From the NCBI RefSeq assembly GCF_900457465.1, contig NZ_UAUU01000002.1:744001-808000 (forward strand): a stretch of 64,000 nt of DNA, given 5' to 3'. Positions 10,901 through 20,413 of this stretch are shown piece after piece. The position numbers and the translations under genes were made by a program. The notes below the pieces were generated by a model. That model made no database searches. It saw nothing but the letters and a program-made list of their open reading frames with translations, and was not told the origin of the DNA. The stretch is from Sphingobacterium multivorum (GTDB lineage: Bacteria; Bacteroidota; Bacteroidia; Sphingobacteriales; Sphingobacteriaceae). Position 1 is the stretch's first letter, and every line of letters begins with the position of its first letter.

Positions 10901-11327
10901 TGGCAATACTGGACCTAATGGTGAAACTGTTTACCACGATGGTATGTTGATGGACGGAAAACTCGCTGATGGAACAAACAACAGCAATATTATCTCTCAA
11001 GCAACCTACTATAATGGCACTTACAACTGGGGAGGTCCTCAATACTCTCAATCGAGATACGAACTCTATGTCAAAAAAAATAATTACATAAAAATGCGTG
11101 AGATTTCGCTAGGCTATCGTCTACCTGCCTCTGTGGCTTCCAAATTAAAAGCAAAAAATATACAGCTCTCAGCATTTGGACGGAATCTATTCTTCATTTA
11201 TAGATCGATCAAAGATATAGATCCTGAACAAATGACAGGTGGTTCTAACTGGATCAATAACCTTTCTAATGCGGGTACATCGCCAGCAACTAGAACCTAT
11301 GGTTTAATGCTACGCGCTAGCTTCTAA
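7981..11327 (+). pseudogene. SusC/RagA-family TonB-linked outer membrane protein, one frameshift
   Basis: The second SusC transporter of the tandem cassettes. Its signal peptide (MSLFYKKTAGLALC) is the same as in the SusC at 1422, followed by a carboxypeptidase-regulatory-like domain, TonB-box-like EVVVTAMG and a plug with LVIIDGVPM and ILKGASAAALYGSEAMNG. The barrel differs strongly from copy 1, suggesting another ligand. The frame breaks near 10473: AAGAATTG should read AAGGAATTG, giving VVKELPGNTGTLLLRDYDG. The second frame covers the last ~280 residues to the C-terminal RASF. Restored length would be about 1115 residues. Confidence 0.87.
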
Positions 11328-11338
11328 ATTTTACGACA

Positions 11339-12918
11339 ATGAAAAAACAACTTTTTATTTGTGGCCTATTGGCAGCATCCATATCGACAATAACATCTTG
11401 CAAAAAAGATTCATTTGGAGAATATTATGAAAATCCGGGAAAAGTTTCTGAGTCTACGCCAGAAAAGCAATTTACAGGAATGATTTATGACTTTAGAGCA
11501 TTAATCATTCCAACATATGGAAATTATTTTATCACATTACGCCCTACTATTAATTTATATATACAGAATCTAGGATCCATAAATCAAGCGAATCAATTAG
11601 TTCCGGGCTCTGCTGCAACCGAAGAACGTTGGAACAAATATTACGCAGGCTTAGCACAATATAAAGAATTTGTTCGCCTATATGAGGCATTGAGTGATGC
11701 AGATAAAGCTCAAAAAACGTTCAATGGCGTTGGCAGCAAAGATTCTATTTTACGACCAAACACAACAAATGGTAGATTTGGTCGGTGATATTCCGTGGAC
11801 GGAAGCTGGTAAATTGATGGAAATGGGGGCGATTATACAATTTCCTATCCAAAATATGATAAAGCAGAGGATATCTACACAACGATGTTAGATGACTTAA
11901 AAGCGATCAGTACAGAACTTAATTCCATAACTGTTCCACAAACTTTTGCATCGACCTTTAAAACGCAGGATCTAATTAATAATGGTGATCTTACGTTATG
12001 GAAAAAATACTGTAATTCACTTCGTTTGAGGATGTTGACGCGCGTATCTGAAAATTCTCAATTTTCTGCTAGAGCGGCAACGGAACTAGCTCAAATCGTA
12101 GAAAACCAAACAACTTTTCCACTTATTCTAACAAATAGTGAAAATGCACAATTGGATATTTTCAACACAAGTTCAGATATTAAGTCCGAGGATATTAAAG
12201 GTGCTTTTGAAACTGATGGTTGGTATTCGAACATAGCAAGTAAATATATGATCGATGAATGAATAAAATCAGCGATCCAAGACGCCAGTTATTATTTGAA
12301 ACGGGATCAACTGCGAACGGTGTATACATCGGTCTTGATCAGAGCGCTTCTTCTGCAGAACAAAATATTTTAGTCAGAGGAACAACATTAAGCTTCTTAC
12401 ATCGAAACACAATTTCACGTAACAGATTTCTTCCTGGTCTGTTGGTCACCGCATCGGAAGTTAACTTCCTCTTAGCAGAATACTATAGCAGACACAATAA
12501 CAATGCTGCAGCTAAAACTGTATTCGAAACAGCACTCAAAGAATCTGTTGATCTGTATACAAAAATTAGTCAGAAAAGTGACGACGCTACTATTGCTAAA
12601 GCTGCGGTACCTACTGCAAAGCAAATCACTGATTTCGTAGCCGCTGTAAATTGGGATAATGTGTCGAATAAGATCCAATTGATCGCAACGCAAAAATGGC
12701 TACATTTCAACCTGTTTCAGGCTGTACAAAACTGGTCAGAGCAACGTCGTTTGGACTATCCGAAGTTTACAATCCCTACATTTACTACCGATAGACAGAA
12801 AACTGTTCCTGTTAGGTTGACTTTGCCACAAACAGAAGCAACATACAATGCAAAAAATTATGAGGAAGTAAAAAGTAAAGATACGCCAGACACCAAACTT
12901 TTCTGGGACGTTAATTAA
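11339..12918 (+). pseudogene. SusD-like lipoprotein with three frame disruptions
   Basis: SusD partner of the second SusC, 11 nt downstream. Lipobox Cys at residue 21 (TITSC). Three breaks are visible. Near 11733 an extra G (or two lost bases) switches to the frame with ILFYDQTQQMVDLVGDIPW, a hallmark SusD segment. At 11825-11829 a G run is one short; restored it reads MEMGGDYTISYPKYDKAEDI. Near 12259 one A is missing before MNKISDPRRQLLFE. The final frame carries the FLLAEYYSRHN and WSEQRRLDYP segments and ends at 12918. Restored length is about 526 residues. Each junction joins without loss of conserved sequence. Confidence 0.85.
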
Positions 12919-12940
12919 CGCGTAAACTACATCTATCTAT

Positions 12941-12972
12941 AAGAAGGCCACCTAAGGTGGCCTTCTTTTTAT
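12941..12972 (+). terminator. Intrinsic terminator after SusD 2
   Basis: A 12-bp perfect stem, AAGAAGGCCACC (12941-12952) with GGTGGCCTTCTT (12956-12967), loop TAA and a T run. It lies between SusD and the fucosidase, only about 20 nt before the fucosidase ATG, so fucosidase expression would need read-through or a promoter overlapping the hairpin. A -7-like TATCTTTA lies at 12982-12989. Confidence 0.85.
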
Positions 12973-12992
12973 CATTTTCATTATCTTTAGAA

Positions 12993-14428
12993 ATGCAAAC
13001 ACTAAAAACCATTATATCCACTGCGCTGATCGCTTCAAGCGCAACACTAGCGTTTGGTCAAGCGCACAACGTATCTAATGGCTATCAAAAACCGACAGAT
13101 CCCTTAGTAATTGAAAACCTCGAACAATGGCAAGATATGAAGTTTGGTCTTTTCATGCACTGGGGTACCTATAGTCAATGGGGAATCGTTGAAAGCTGGA
13201 GTATCTGTCCTGAAGACGAAGGCTGGACCCAACGCAAACCCGAACATGGTAAAACTTATTTTGAATACCTCAAGAACTACGAAAATCTACAGACCACCTT
13301 TAACCCTACGGATTTCAATCCACAAAAATGGGCCGATGCCGCAAAAGCTGCCGGCATGAAATATGTTGTCTTTACAACAAAACATCACGATGGATTTGCC
13401 ATGTTCGATACCAAAGAGTCGGATTATAAAATCACCTCCGCTAAAACGCCATTTTCGACAAATCCAAAGGCCAATGTAACCAAAGAAATCTTTAACACAT
13501 TTCGCAATGACGGCTTCAAAATTGGCGCCTATTTCTCCAAACCGGACTGGCACTCCGATTACTACTGGTGGTCCTACTTTCCACCAAAAGACAGAAATGT
13601 AAATTACGATCCTAAAAAATATCCGGATCGTTGGCAAAAATTCAAAGACTTTACCTACAATCAAATCAACGAGCTGACCTCAGCATATGGCAAAGTCGAC
13701 ATTCTTTGGTTGGATGGTGGTCAGGTGCGCCCCTTAGAAACCGTTGACAAATCTGTTGACTGGCAACAGACAATCAAAATGGATCAGAATATTGACATGG
13801 ACCGCATTGGGGGCATGGCAAGGAAAAATCAACCCGGCATTATCGTTGTCGACCGTACAGTACCTGGAAACTGGGAAAATTATGTCACGCCTGAACAAGC
13901 GATTCCTGAACATCCCTTGGATATTCCATGGGAAAGTTGTATCACCATGGGAAATTCGTTCAGCTATGTGCCCAACGACCAATACAAACCGACCAAAAAG
14001 ATTGTTGAAACATTGGTGAAAATTATTTCCCGCGGTGGAAACTACCTATTGAACATAGCCCCTGGCCCAACAGGAGATTATGACCAGGCAGCATACGATC
14101 GCTTGAACGAACTGGCAGCCTGGATGAAAATCAATCAAACTGCAGTGTTTGCAACACGTACGATTGCTCCATATCACCAAGGTGACTATTACTACACTAG
14201 AAGCAAAGACAGTAAAGTGGTCAATGTATTCCATCTTTCTGAAGGTGATACTTACCAGCAGCCAAATGAATACGTCTTTCAAGTACCTGATAATTTTAGC
14301 GTAAGAAAATCGCTATTTTGGGTCATAAAGGTAAATTAGACTGGTCTCAACGTGGTAACCAAATTACCTTGAGAAGCCCTAGTACACGATTTAGTTATGC
14401 GACTGCAATTCAATTACAAAGCAAATAA
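12993..14428 (+). pseudogene. GH29 alpha-L-fucosidase, frameshifted near the C-terminus
   Basis: A secreted exo-enzyme removing alpha-linked L-fucose from glycans. Signal peptide about 1-23 (ending AFGQA). GH29 features in order: FGLFMHWGTYSQWG (51-64), YVVFTTKHHDGFAMFD (124-139) and ILWLDGG with the probable nucleophile Asp241. The start is ATG 12993; an in-frame GTG at 12957 lies inside the upstream terminator and is rejected. The frame breaks near 14306-14309, where an A run is one short: GTAAGAAAATCGC should be GTAAGAAAAATCGC, restoring RKIAILGHKGKLDWSQRG and the stop at 14428. The catalytic domain precedes the break, so a protein altered only in its last ~50 residues would still be made. 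Confidence 0.88.
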
Positions 14429-14431
14429 TAT

Positions 14432-14464
14432 AAAATTCCGTTGGATATAATCTAACGGAATTTT
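14432..14464 (+). terminator. Intrinsic terminator after fucosidase
   Basis: AAAATTCCGTT pairs with AACGGAATTTT around GGATATAATCT. The hairpin begins 4 nt after the restored fucosidase stop, which independently supports 14428 as the true end of that gene. Confidence 0.8.
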
Positions 14465-14590
14465 ATCATTTAACAAGGTCATTGTTTACCGATCACCGCC
14501 TGAACATCTCAATATTCCCAGAGCCTCTGCTCAGGAATAAGAAAATAAGTCATCAACAAACTATGGGGTTTTTAGAAACCTTAAATTCCA

Positions 14591-15625
14591 ATGAAAAAAA
14601 TCAACCTATTTCCACTATTTATCCTTTTTTTTCTATCCTCGTGTGCAACGTATAAACCTCAGATCCTGGTATCAGAGCAAATTTTTAAAACAGGCCAGGT
14701 TCCATTCCAACAATGCCATGCTTCCACGATTCAAGTCATCGGAAAAGACAGTTTATTGGCAGCCTGGTTTGGTGGTACACATGAATCTAACCCCGATGTT
14801 GTCATATGGAGTTCACTGTATAGCCATGGACAATGGCAGCGTCCTGTACAGATTGCAGACGGTATCCTTGGTGACAACCGCTTTCCAACATGGAATCCTG
14901 TCTTCTATCAATACCCGCACAGTGACACCCTATCTTTGTATTATAAAATAGGGCCCAATCCCAGAGAATGGAAAGGCTATGTCAAACATTCACTGGATAA
15001 AGGAACGACCTGGTCTGCAGAGCAGCAGTTGCCTGAAGGTATTTTGGGGCCCATCAAGAATAAACCGCTCACCTTGACAAACGGACTGCTTCTCTCCCCT
15101 TCCAGCACGGAGTCCAAAGAAGAAATCTGGAAAGCACACCTGGAAATCAGCCGCGATCATGGCCGCTCCTGGTCCGTCAGCGCAATACGCCCCGATACCA
15201 GTATCCAGGTTATTCAGCCAAGTGTGATCCAACATACAGATGGACGCATTCAGGTGCTCTGTCGAAGTAAAGAAATAAAGTGATGGCAGCATTCTCAGCA
15301 GATGAAGGCCTTACCTGGGGCCCCTGGCAAGCCACAAACCTGCTCAATCCCAATTCTGCCACAGACGCCATCCGTTTAAATAATGGTTTATTTATGATCG
15401 TCTTCAATCCGGCCATCGCTGGCAACGACTGGTGGGAAGGACGCACAAAACTCCATGTCGCCATATCAAAGGATGGCTTACAGTGGAAAGATGTCCTAAC
15501 CCTTGAAGATGGGGTAAAGAACGATGAATATTCCTATCCGACAATTATTCAGGACACAAACGGTCTTATCCACATCACCTATACCTGGAATAGGAAAAGT
15601 AATCAAGCATATTGTGCTCAAATAA
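14591..15625 (+). pseudogene. Sialidase-fold (BNR repeat) lipoprotein, frameshifted
   Basis: A predicted surface or periplasmic lipoprotein (lipobox LSSC, Cys18) of the BNR/sialidase-like six-bladed propeller group (PF13088 type). Visible features: AAWFGGTHESNPDVVIW, an Asp-box-like SLDKGTTWSA, SRDHGRSWSV, and in the second frame SADEGLTWGPW and SKDGLQWKD. Near 15273 one A is missing (restored: CRSKENKVMAAFSADEG). Near 15595 the A run is two short or one too long (restored tail: WNRKKVIKHIVLK, stop 15625). Whether the substrate is sialic acid or another sugar cannot be told. Its place beside a fucosidase fits removal of terminal sugars from host-type glycans. Confidence 0.8.
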
Positions 15626-15681
15626 GAATGATAGTTGTAACAAAAATGGCAGTAACTTCGTTGTATGCTAAAAACCAAGTT

Positions 15682-16092
15682 ATGAGATCAATATCAAAAT
15701 TATTAACATTATTAGCATATATCGTATCCGTAGGTTGCTCAAAGGAAACTGCTAATCACAACCTCTATCTCGAGGGAATCTATTCAGGAAAATTTATAGT
15801 CAGCTATAAAAATCAGGACCAAACTTTCACTGGAGACGTAACTGTACGGTTTAAAGCGGACAGTTTCTTTTGTACAGCAAACAAAAATAGATTTCCTGCA
15901 GGTGGCTCAGGAACATATGAGATTAATGGCGACCAAATTATTTTCAAAGATAAAAATGTATGGACCGCCGACTTCGATTGGGCTTTAATATTGAACCACA
16001 ATTACACCTATTTAGTGAATGGAAACGATCTAACTTTAACAAAAGCTCCCCATCAACATAATAGCTATATCTATAAATTAACGAAGGATTAA
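15682..16092 (+). CDS. Small lipoprotein of unknown function
   Basis: A protein of 136 residues with a lipoprotein signal peptide (MRSISKLLTLLAYIVSVGC, Cys19), then about 115 residues rich in beta-strand pattern (GIYSGKFIVSY, GTYEINGDQIIFKD, YTYLVNGNDLTLTK). This resembles the small lipocalin-like or META-like lipoproteins common in Bacteroidota, but no family can be named. The start is ATG 15682. The same frame is open further upstream, but that stretch is the tail of the frameshifted sialidase. Its last codons lie within the bidirectional terminator shared with the GH3 gene. Confidence 0.65.
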   Translation: MRSISKLLTLLAYIVSVGCSKETANHNLYLEGIYSGKFIVSYKNQDQTFTGDVTVRFKADSFFCTANKNRFPAGGSGTYEINGDQIIFKDKNVWTADFDWALILNHNYTYLVNGNDLTLTKAPHQHNSYIYKLTKD

Positions 16093-16112
16093 CTAATAAT
16101 CCTTCGTTAATT
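16076..16112. terminator. Bidirectional terminator overlapping two stop codons
   Basis: AATTAACGAAGGATTA (16076-16091) and TAATCCTTCGTTAATT (16097-16112) form a perfect 16-bp stem with loop ACTAA. The stem contains the last codons and stop of the plus-strand lipoprotein and the last codons of the minus-strand GH3 gene. As a result both proteins carry LTKD at the C-terminus, read from the two arms. Confidence 0.85.
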
Positions 16113-18456
16113 CCAATTCTCCCTTCAACCGGATATCATCGGAAGATGCGCCGACCAAAAGTTTAAACCTGCCTTTTTCCGTCTTCCATTCGTTCCCTGC
16201 ATTCCAAAGTTTGAGGTCCTCCTTGGTCAATTGAAAAGAATAACGTTCTTTCTTTCCTGCGGCAATGTTTTTACGCTCAAACCGCTTCAACTGCATAACA
16301 GGTGTCACCACCGAACTTACTTCATCCACAACATACAACTGAGCGACTTCATCGCCCGCCAATTTGCCGTTATTTGCCACGTCGAACGACACTGTACATA
16401 CAAAATCATTGCCATTCTCCTTCAGCGAGACCTGTAAATTGGAGTAATCAAAACTACTGTAGCTCAACCCATAACCAAAAGCATACAATGGTTTGGCCGA
16501 CATTTCCACATAATCGTGATGTTTAGGTTTTGTATGGTTGTAATGTACAGGAAGCTGGCCGACCGAACGAGGTACCGAAATCGGTAATCTTCCAGCCGGA
16601 TTATAGTCACCGAACAATACATCGGCAATAGCCAGGCCGCCTTCTTGTCCCGGATACCAGGCATTCACGATCGCAGGCACATGTTCAGCTGCCCAATTTA
16701 AGTTCAATGGTCTCCCCATAATCGTAACAAGTACAACTGGTTTTCCCGTCGCCTGTATCGCTTTCAGCAACTTGATCTGATCGCCCATCATATCCAAAGA
16801 AACGCGATCAAATCCTTCTCCACTCTCCATATCACTTACCGTATTGGGATCCACATTGGCTGCTCCAGTTGCTTGATACGACGTTTTAAAATCACGTGCA
16901 CTCGAACCACCCAGGACTAAAACCACCGCATCGGCCTGCTTTGCAGCTGCGACGGCGGCAGCGATATCGGAATTGCTTGTATCACGGATTGCACAGCCTT
17001 TCACATAATCAACCTTGGTACTGTTACCAACTGCCGCCCGTATTCCGGTCAAGAGGGTCTGAACTTTCCCCTCAGCTTGTGGAGCAGTATAATCGCCCAG
17101 CTGATTATAGGCGTTGTCGGCATTCGGTCCTATAACGGCTATTCGTTTCAACGATTTACTTAAGGGTAAGATATGCTGATCGTTTTTAAGCAAAACAATC
17201 GACTCGCGGGCCACCTGTCTTGCTACCGTTTTATTTTGTGCCGTAGCGACTTTTTGCGCTACCAACTTTTCATCCACATAGGGATGATCAAAAAGCCCCA
17301 AATTGAACTTCATTCGCAGTACACGGGCTACTGCTGTATCAAGAACAGCAGATTCAACGAGCCCCTGTTGGAAAGCCTTAAGCAGATTTGAACCATAACC
17401 AGTCCCGCTTAGATCAACATCCAATCCGGCATGTATACTTTGTGAAGCCGCTTCTTCTGCAGTCGCTGCTGTTGCATGCCCTCCATTGAGCCCTGATATA
17501 CTTAATAGATCAGATACAACAAACCCCGTAAATCCCCAGTCTTTACGTAGAATGTCTTTTAGCAACCAGGGGTTGGCAGAACAAGGAATACCATCAATGC
17601 TATTATATGCTGTCATTACCGACCCAGCTCCCGATTTTACAGCACGCTCAAAAGGCGGCAGAAAATACTGTCTCAGGCTTCGTTCTCCAACCGATACGGA
17701 CTCACCATTGTGACCGCCATCTGGAGCCGCATAGGCTACAAAATGCTTTAAAGTTCCTATTATTTTATCGCGCTCACCCAGCTTCTCACCCTGAAAACCA
17801 CAGATCATTGCAGTTCCCATCTGACCGATCAGATAGGGATCCTCCCCATAGGTCTCTTCAGTGCGCGACCAACGTGGATCTCGTGCCAAATCTAATACAG
17901 GACCATAGCCGTTTTTACCACCCACAGCATAAGTCTCCATGGCGATTGTTGATGCCATATCCTGAATCAACTGTGGGTTCCATGTACTCGCCTGTCCGAT
18001 CGCGGTAGGGAACACTGTTGCACCAATCGCCATATGTCCATGTGGCGCCTCCTCAGACAACAACAATGGAATCCCTAGTCGAGTACTATCCACCATATAA
18101 CGTTGGATCGCATTTGTAGCGCGCGCAGCTTCCACAGGGCTCAGGCCATTCAGTAAGGTTTTCTGTGTCCAAGGATCGGCACGTAAGGTTGCCCATAACA
18201 ATCCGATATGCTGTTCTTTTACTGCCTTTCGCAATTTATTGCTGATTGTAACCTGCTTTCCGTTTTTGCTATACATTTCCCAGCCCAGCAATTTGCTCAA
18301 TTGCCCGACTTTCTCTTCCACAGTCATCCTTCCCAATAGATCACTTACCCGTTTTTCAATTGGTAATGTACTGTTCTTATAGGGCAATTGCTGGGCTTGA
18401 AGTTGTGGGCAGAGCAATGTCGCCATTGCCGCCATAAGTAATATACGGACTTTCAT
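16093..18456 (-). CDS. GH3 beta-glucosidase
   Basis: A secreted glycoside hydrolase family 3 enzyme of 787 residues, hydrolysing terminal beta-glucosides or related beta-linked sugars. Signal peptide about 1-21. N-terminal TIM-barrel domain with LLLSEEAPHGH (131-141), GPVLDLARDPRWSRTEETYGEDPYL (185-209), TLKHFVAY (235-242) and the probable nucleophile Asp316 in GFVVSDLLSISG. Alpha/beta sandwich domain from about 400 (VLLKNDQHILPL, VLVLGGSSARD), and an Fn3-like C-terminal domain (from about 690). Length is usual for the family. It is monocistronic and converges on the lipoprotein at 15682. Substrate specificity cannot be read from the sequence. Confidence 0.93.
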   Translation of the reverse strand: MKVRILLMAAMATLLCPQLQAQQLPYKNSTLPIEKRVSDLLGRMTVEEKVGQLSKLLGWEMYSKNGKQVTISNKLRKAVKEQHIGLLWATLRADPWTQKTLLNGLSPVEAARATNAIQRYMVDSTRLGIPLLLSEEAPHGHMAIGATVFPTAIGQASTWNPQLIQDMASTIAMETYAVGGKNGYGPVLDLARDPRWSRTEETYGEDPYLIGQMGTAMICGFQGEKLGERDKIIGTLKHFVAYAAPDGGHNGESVSVGERSLRQYFLPPFERAVKSGAGSVMTAYNSIDGIPCSANPWLLKDILRKDWGFTGFVVSDLLSISGLNGGHATAATAEEAASQSIHAGLDVDLSGTGYGSNLLKAFQQGLVESAVLDTAVARVLRMKFNLGLFDHPYVDEKLVAQKVATAQNKTVARQVARESIVLLKNDQHILPLSKSLKRIAVIGPNADNAYNQLGDYTAPQAEGKVQTLLTGIRAAVGNSTKVDYVKGCAIRDTSNSDIAAAVAAAKQADAVVLVLGGSSARDFKTSYQATGAANVDPNTVSDMESGEGFDRVSLDMMGDQIKLLKAIQATGKPVVLVTIMGRPLNLNWAAEHVPAIVNAWYPGQEGGLAIADVLFGDYNPAGRLPISVPRSVGQLPVHYNHTKPKHHDYVEMSAKPLYAFGYGLSYSSFDYSNLQVSLKENGNDFVCTVSFDVANNGKLAGDEVAQLYVVDEVSSVVTPVMQLKRFERKNIAAGKKERYSFQLTKEDLKLWNAGNEWKTEKGRFKLLVGASSDDIRLKGELELTKDY

Positions 18457-18585
18457 AAGTGGATTATTATTTATCTAGTTTTCTTCATTAATCGGATCCG
18501 GTTTTATTATTTCACATTATCTATGCAACCGGTTTCCAAACCACTAAATTAACGATTTAGCCTAAATAATCAAGTTAAATTTTGA

Positions 18586-18804
18586 TTCCTAATTCTTTTA
18601 ATAATCATAGGGCGGCAGCATCGGTTTGAACAGCGTTCATCTAAACAACCTAACACAGGCTTTACTTTATGTATTGAAGTAGAGGAGAGCAAATGGCAAA
18701 TATCCACGAAATTCATTCTTGCACGTTGGGCAACAACAAAACAGTTAGACAAAGAAAAAACTAATGTGAAAGATTCAATTGCAATTTCATCAAAACAGAA
18801 TTGA
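18586..18804 (+). pseudogene. Possible 3' remnant of a plus-strand gene
   Basis: A 72-codon open stretch without an ATG start in the otherwise gene-free interval 18457-18867. It contains GRQHRFEQRSSKQPNTGF and TKFILARWATTKQLDKEK, and ends in TGA at 18804, 5 nt before a hairpin whose plus-strand side is also terminator-like. The protein-like composition and well-placed stop suggest the C-terminus of a lost gene. I do not recognise the family, and a chance open frame is possible. The rest of the interval (18457-18585) shows nothing. Confidence 0.25.
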
Positions 18805-18809
18805 ACAAA

Positions 18810-18839
18810 AAAATAAAGACAGCAAGCCGTCTTTATTTT
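18810..18839. terminator. Intrinsic terminator, probably bidirectional
   Basis: AAAATAAAGAC (18810-18820) pairs with GTCTTTATTTT (18829-18839) around an 8-nt loop. On the minus strand it follows the lipoprotein stop at 18868 and is followed by more T residues. On the plus strand it follows the possible gene remnant. Confidence 0.75.
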
Positions 18840-18867
18840 GAATGTTAAAGGAAATATACTACTTATC

Positions 18868-19362
18868 TTATTTTGTTGCAGCCGTTCGCTTACCTTGAAA
18901 ATAGTATTCAATTGGAGCTGCGTATGCTAGAGGATTATTATTGCGCGAAATTAATATGAGCAGATCACCATCAAGCTGTACCTCATAACTTTGGTATGGG
19001 CTACTGTCGGCAAACTTGATACTTTTCTTCTCTTTATCATAGGCAAATGCGCGATGCTGTCCTTCAGCAAAAATCAAACTTTCAAATGTCAACTTATCAT
19101 CCCCACATAGTTCTTTACCACGATTGACAGTGAACTTATTCGCTGATTCAGCAAATGTAAATGTATACACATTATCCTTTTCACAATCTTTCGGTTTGTG
19201 CTTCAATTGCTCGTTTGTCGTCCCTTTCGCAGACACGATGGGGCTCCATTCAAAACTTTCCAGCTGTTTTTGAACATCCATAGGTACAGTCATTTCATTT
19301 TCCTTACTACAGCTCGTCAGTAAAAAGAGGATTGCAAAACTCCCTGTAAATAATTTATTCAT
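18868..19362 (-). CDS. Lipoprotein of unknown function
   Basis: A lipoprotein of 164 residues (MNKLFTGSFAILFLLTSC, Cys18) with a beta-rich body (YTFTFAESANKFTVN, SYEVQLDGDLLILISR), reminiscent of lipocalin-like Bacteroidota lipoproteins. Two Cys residues (in PKDCEKD and KELCGDD) might form a disulphide. The start chosen, 19362, begins directly at the signal peptide; an upstream in-frame ATG at 19374 adds METV and cannot be excluded. It is last in the direction of the phosphodiesterase genes but has 93 nt of spacing and its own palindrome upstream. Confidence 0.65.
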   Translation of the reverse strand: MNKLFTGSFAILFLLTSCSKENEMTVPMDVQKQLESFEWSPIVSAKGTTNEQLKHKPKDCEKDNVYTFTFAESANKFTVNRGKELCGDDKLTFESLIFAEGQHRAFAYDKEKKSIKFADSSPYQSYEVQLDGDLLILISRNNNPLAYAAPIEYYFQGKRTAATK

Positions 19363-19387
19363 TACGGTTTCCATTAGTTATATCTTG

Positions 19388-19401
19388 AGAACGATCGTTC
19401 T
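19388..19401. promoter_or_regulatory. 14-bp perfect palindrome upstream of lipoprotein gene
   Basis: AGAACGATCGTTCT is a perfect palindrome with no spacer, 13-26 nt upstream of the first possible start of the minus-strand lipoprotein. Palindromes of this form are typical of TetR-type operators, but no such regulator is present in the window. Confidence 0.35.
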
Positions 19402-19455
19402 AACAATATCGCTACAATAAAATCAAGCATTTTTAACTAAACAGATAAAAATAGA

Positions 19456-20304
19456 CTAAGATCCAGAAAGCACTTCGCGCCACAAACTAGGATGATCTGT
19501 TTGAATAAGACGTACAAAAGGATATTTCTCCAAAAAAGATCGATAAGCTTTCTTTCCCTCCTGTTCTGCTTTGTCGTCATATTCCCCCAAACTATTCATC
19601 CAAAAATAAATGCCCTGTTGGCGCAATGCATTAAGTTTTTCGGTATCAGTAAATGATTCATCAAGATGGACAATTGAGGTTAATTTCATCTTTAGTATGG
19701 CCTCTAGATCCTTCATATTACGTGCCCTCGGAAAAAGCGTGATCGCTGGATTGAGTTTGTAAATCTTGAGCATGTCTTTATAATCATAGAGAAAAAATAG
19801 TACCTGGTCTTCCATCCCCTCCTGTTCAACAAGCGCATAGGTTTTCTTAATAAACTCTTTGCGATCTTCTTTAAAATCGAGATCAACAAGGATTTTTCCC
19901 TTTGCAACGCGCAAAGCTTCCGATAGCGTTGGTATAACATGATCCGAGCCTTCACCATTAGCCTTTTTGCGTAAGTGAAGCTGTTGAAGCTCGGCATAGG
20001 TTTGTTTGGCGACCTCTCCTTGCCCGGTTGTCGTCCGATTGACTGTTTTATCGTGCATCAGTACAAGTACACCATCTTTGGTGGCCCGCACATCGACCTC
20101 TACCACGGAAGCTCCCTGCCGAATGGCCTCTTCGATAGCAGCAATTGAGTTTTCAGGTTGCTCCAGATGAGCTCCCCGGTGTGCGGCAATGTGTAAACTT
20201 TTTTGCTCTAACTTTTTTATTAAATCGATCGACTGAGCATATAAGTGGGTTGTAGAACTTACTATTATACCCAACAGAATAGTAGAAAATAAAATCTTTT
20301 TCAT
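19456..20304 (-). CDS. Glycerophosphodiester phosphodiesterase family protein
   Basis: A secreted GDPD-family TIM-barrel enzyme of 282 residues, predicted to cleave glycerophosphodiesters to an alcohol and glycerol-3-phosphate. Signal peptide about 1-24 (ending LYAQ). Catalytic and metal residues in family order: HIAAHRG (His42-Arg43), EVDV (Glu69, Asp71) and LMHD (His84). LVDLDFKED fits the later metal-binding strand. The start is ATG 20304; a longer frame from 20328 adds eight residues before the signal peptide. It follows the metallophosphoesterase in the same direction, separated by a hairpin, and suits release of phosphate or glycerol from phosphodiester substrates outside the cytoplasm. 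Confidence 0.88.
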   Translation of the reverse strand: MKKILFSTILLGIIVSSTTHLYAQSIDLIKKLEQKSLHIAAHRGAHLEQPENSIAAIEEAIRQGASVVEVDVRATKDGVLVLMHDKTVNRTTTGQGEVAKQTYAELQQLHLRKKANGEGSDHVIPTLSEALRVAKGKILVDLDFKEDRKEFIKKTYALVEQEGMEDQVLFFLYDYKDMLKIYKLNPAITLFPRARNMKDLEAILKMKLTSIVHLDESFTDTEKLNALRQQGIYFWMNSLGEYDDKAEQEGKKAYRSFLEKYPFVRLIQTDHPSLWREVLSGS

Positions 20305-20413
20305 TGCTGTATAGTTATTTTTTTGCAATCTCTTTTTGTTATACCTTAAAAACCGGCGATCTCGCTGCAGTTACATCTCAATCGCGTCATGGAGTGAATC
20401 CCGCAATTATATT

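Noticed and set aside
12957..12992. GTG start for the fucosidase
   Set aside because: It lies within the terminator hairpin, and the added residues precede a normal signal peptide beginning at ATG 12993.
18570..18911. 113-codon minus-strand open frame
   Set aside because: It crosses a terminator and overlaps the start of the lipoprotein gene end. Its Cys-rich composition looks like chance.
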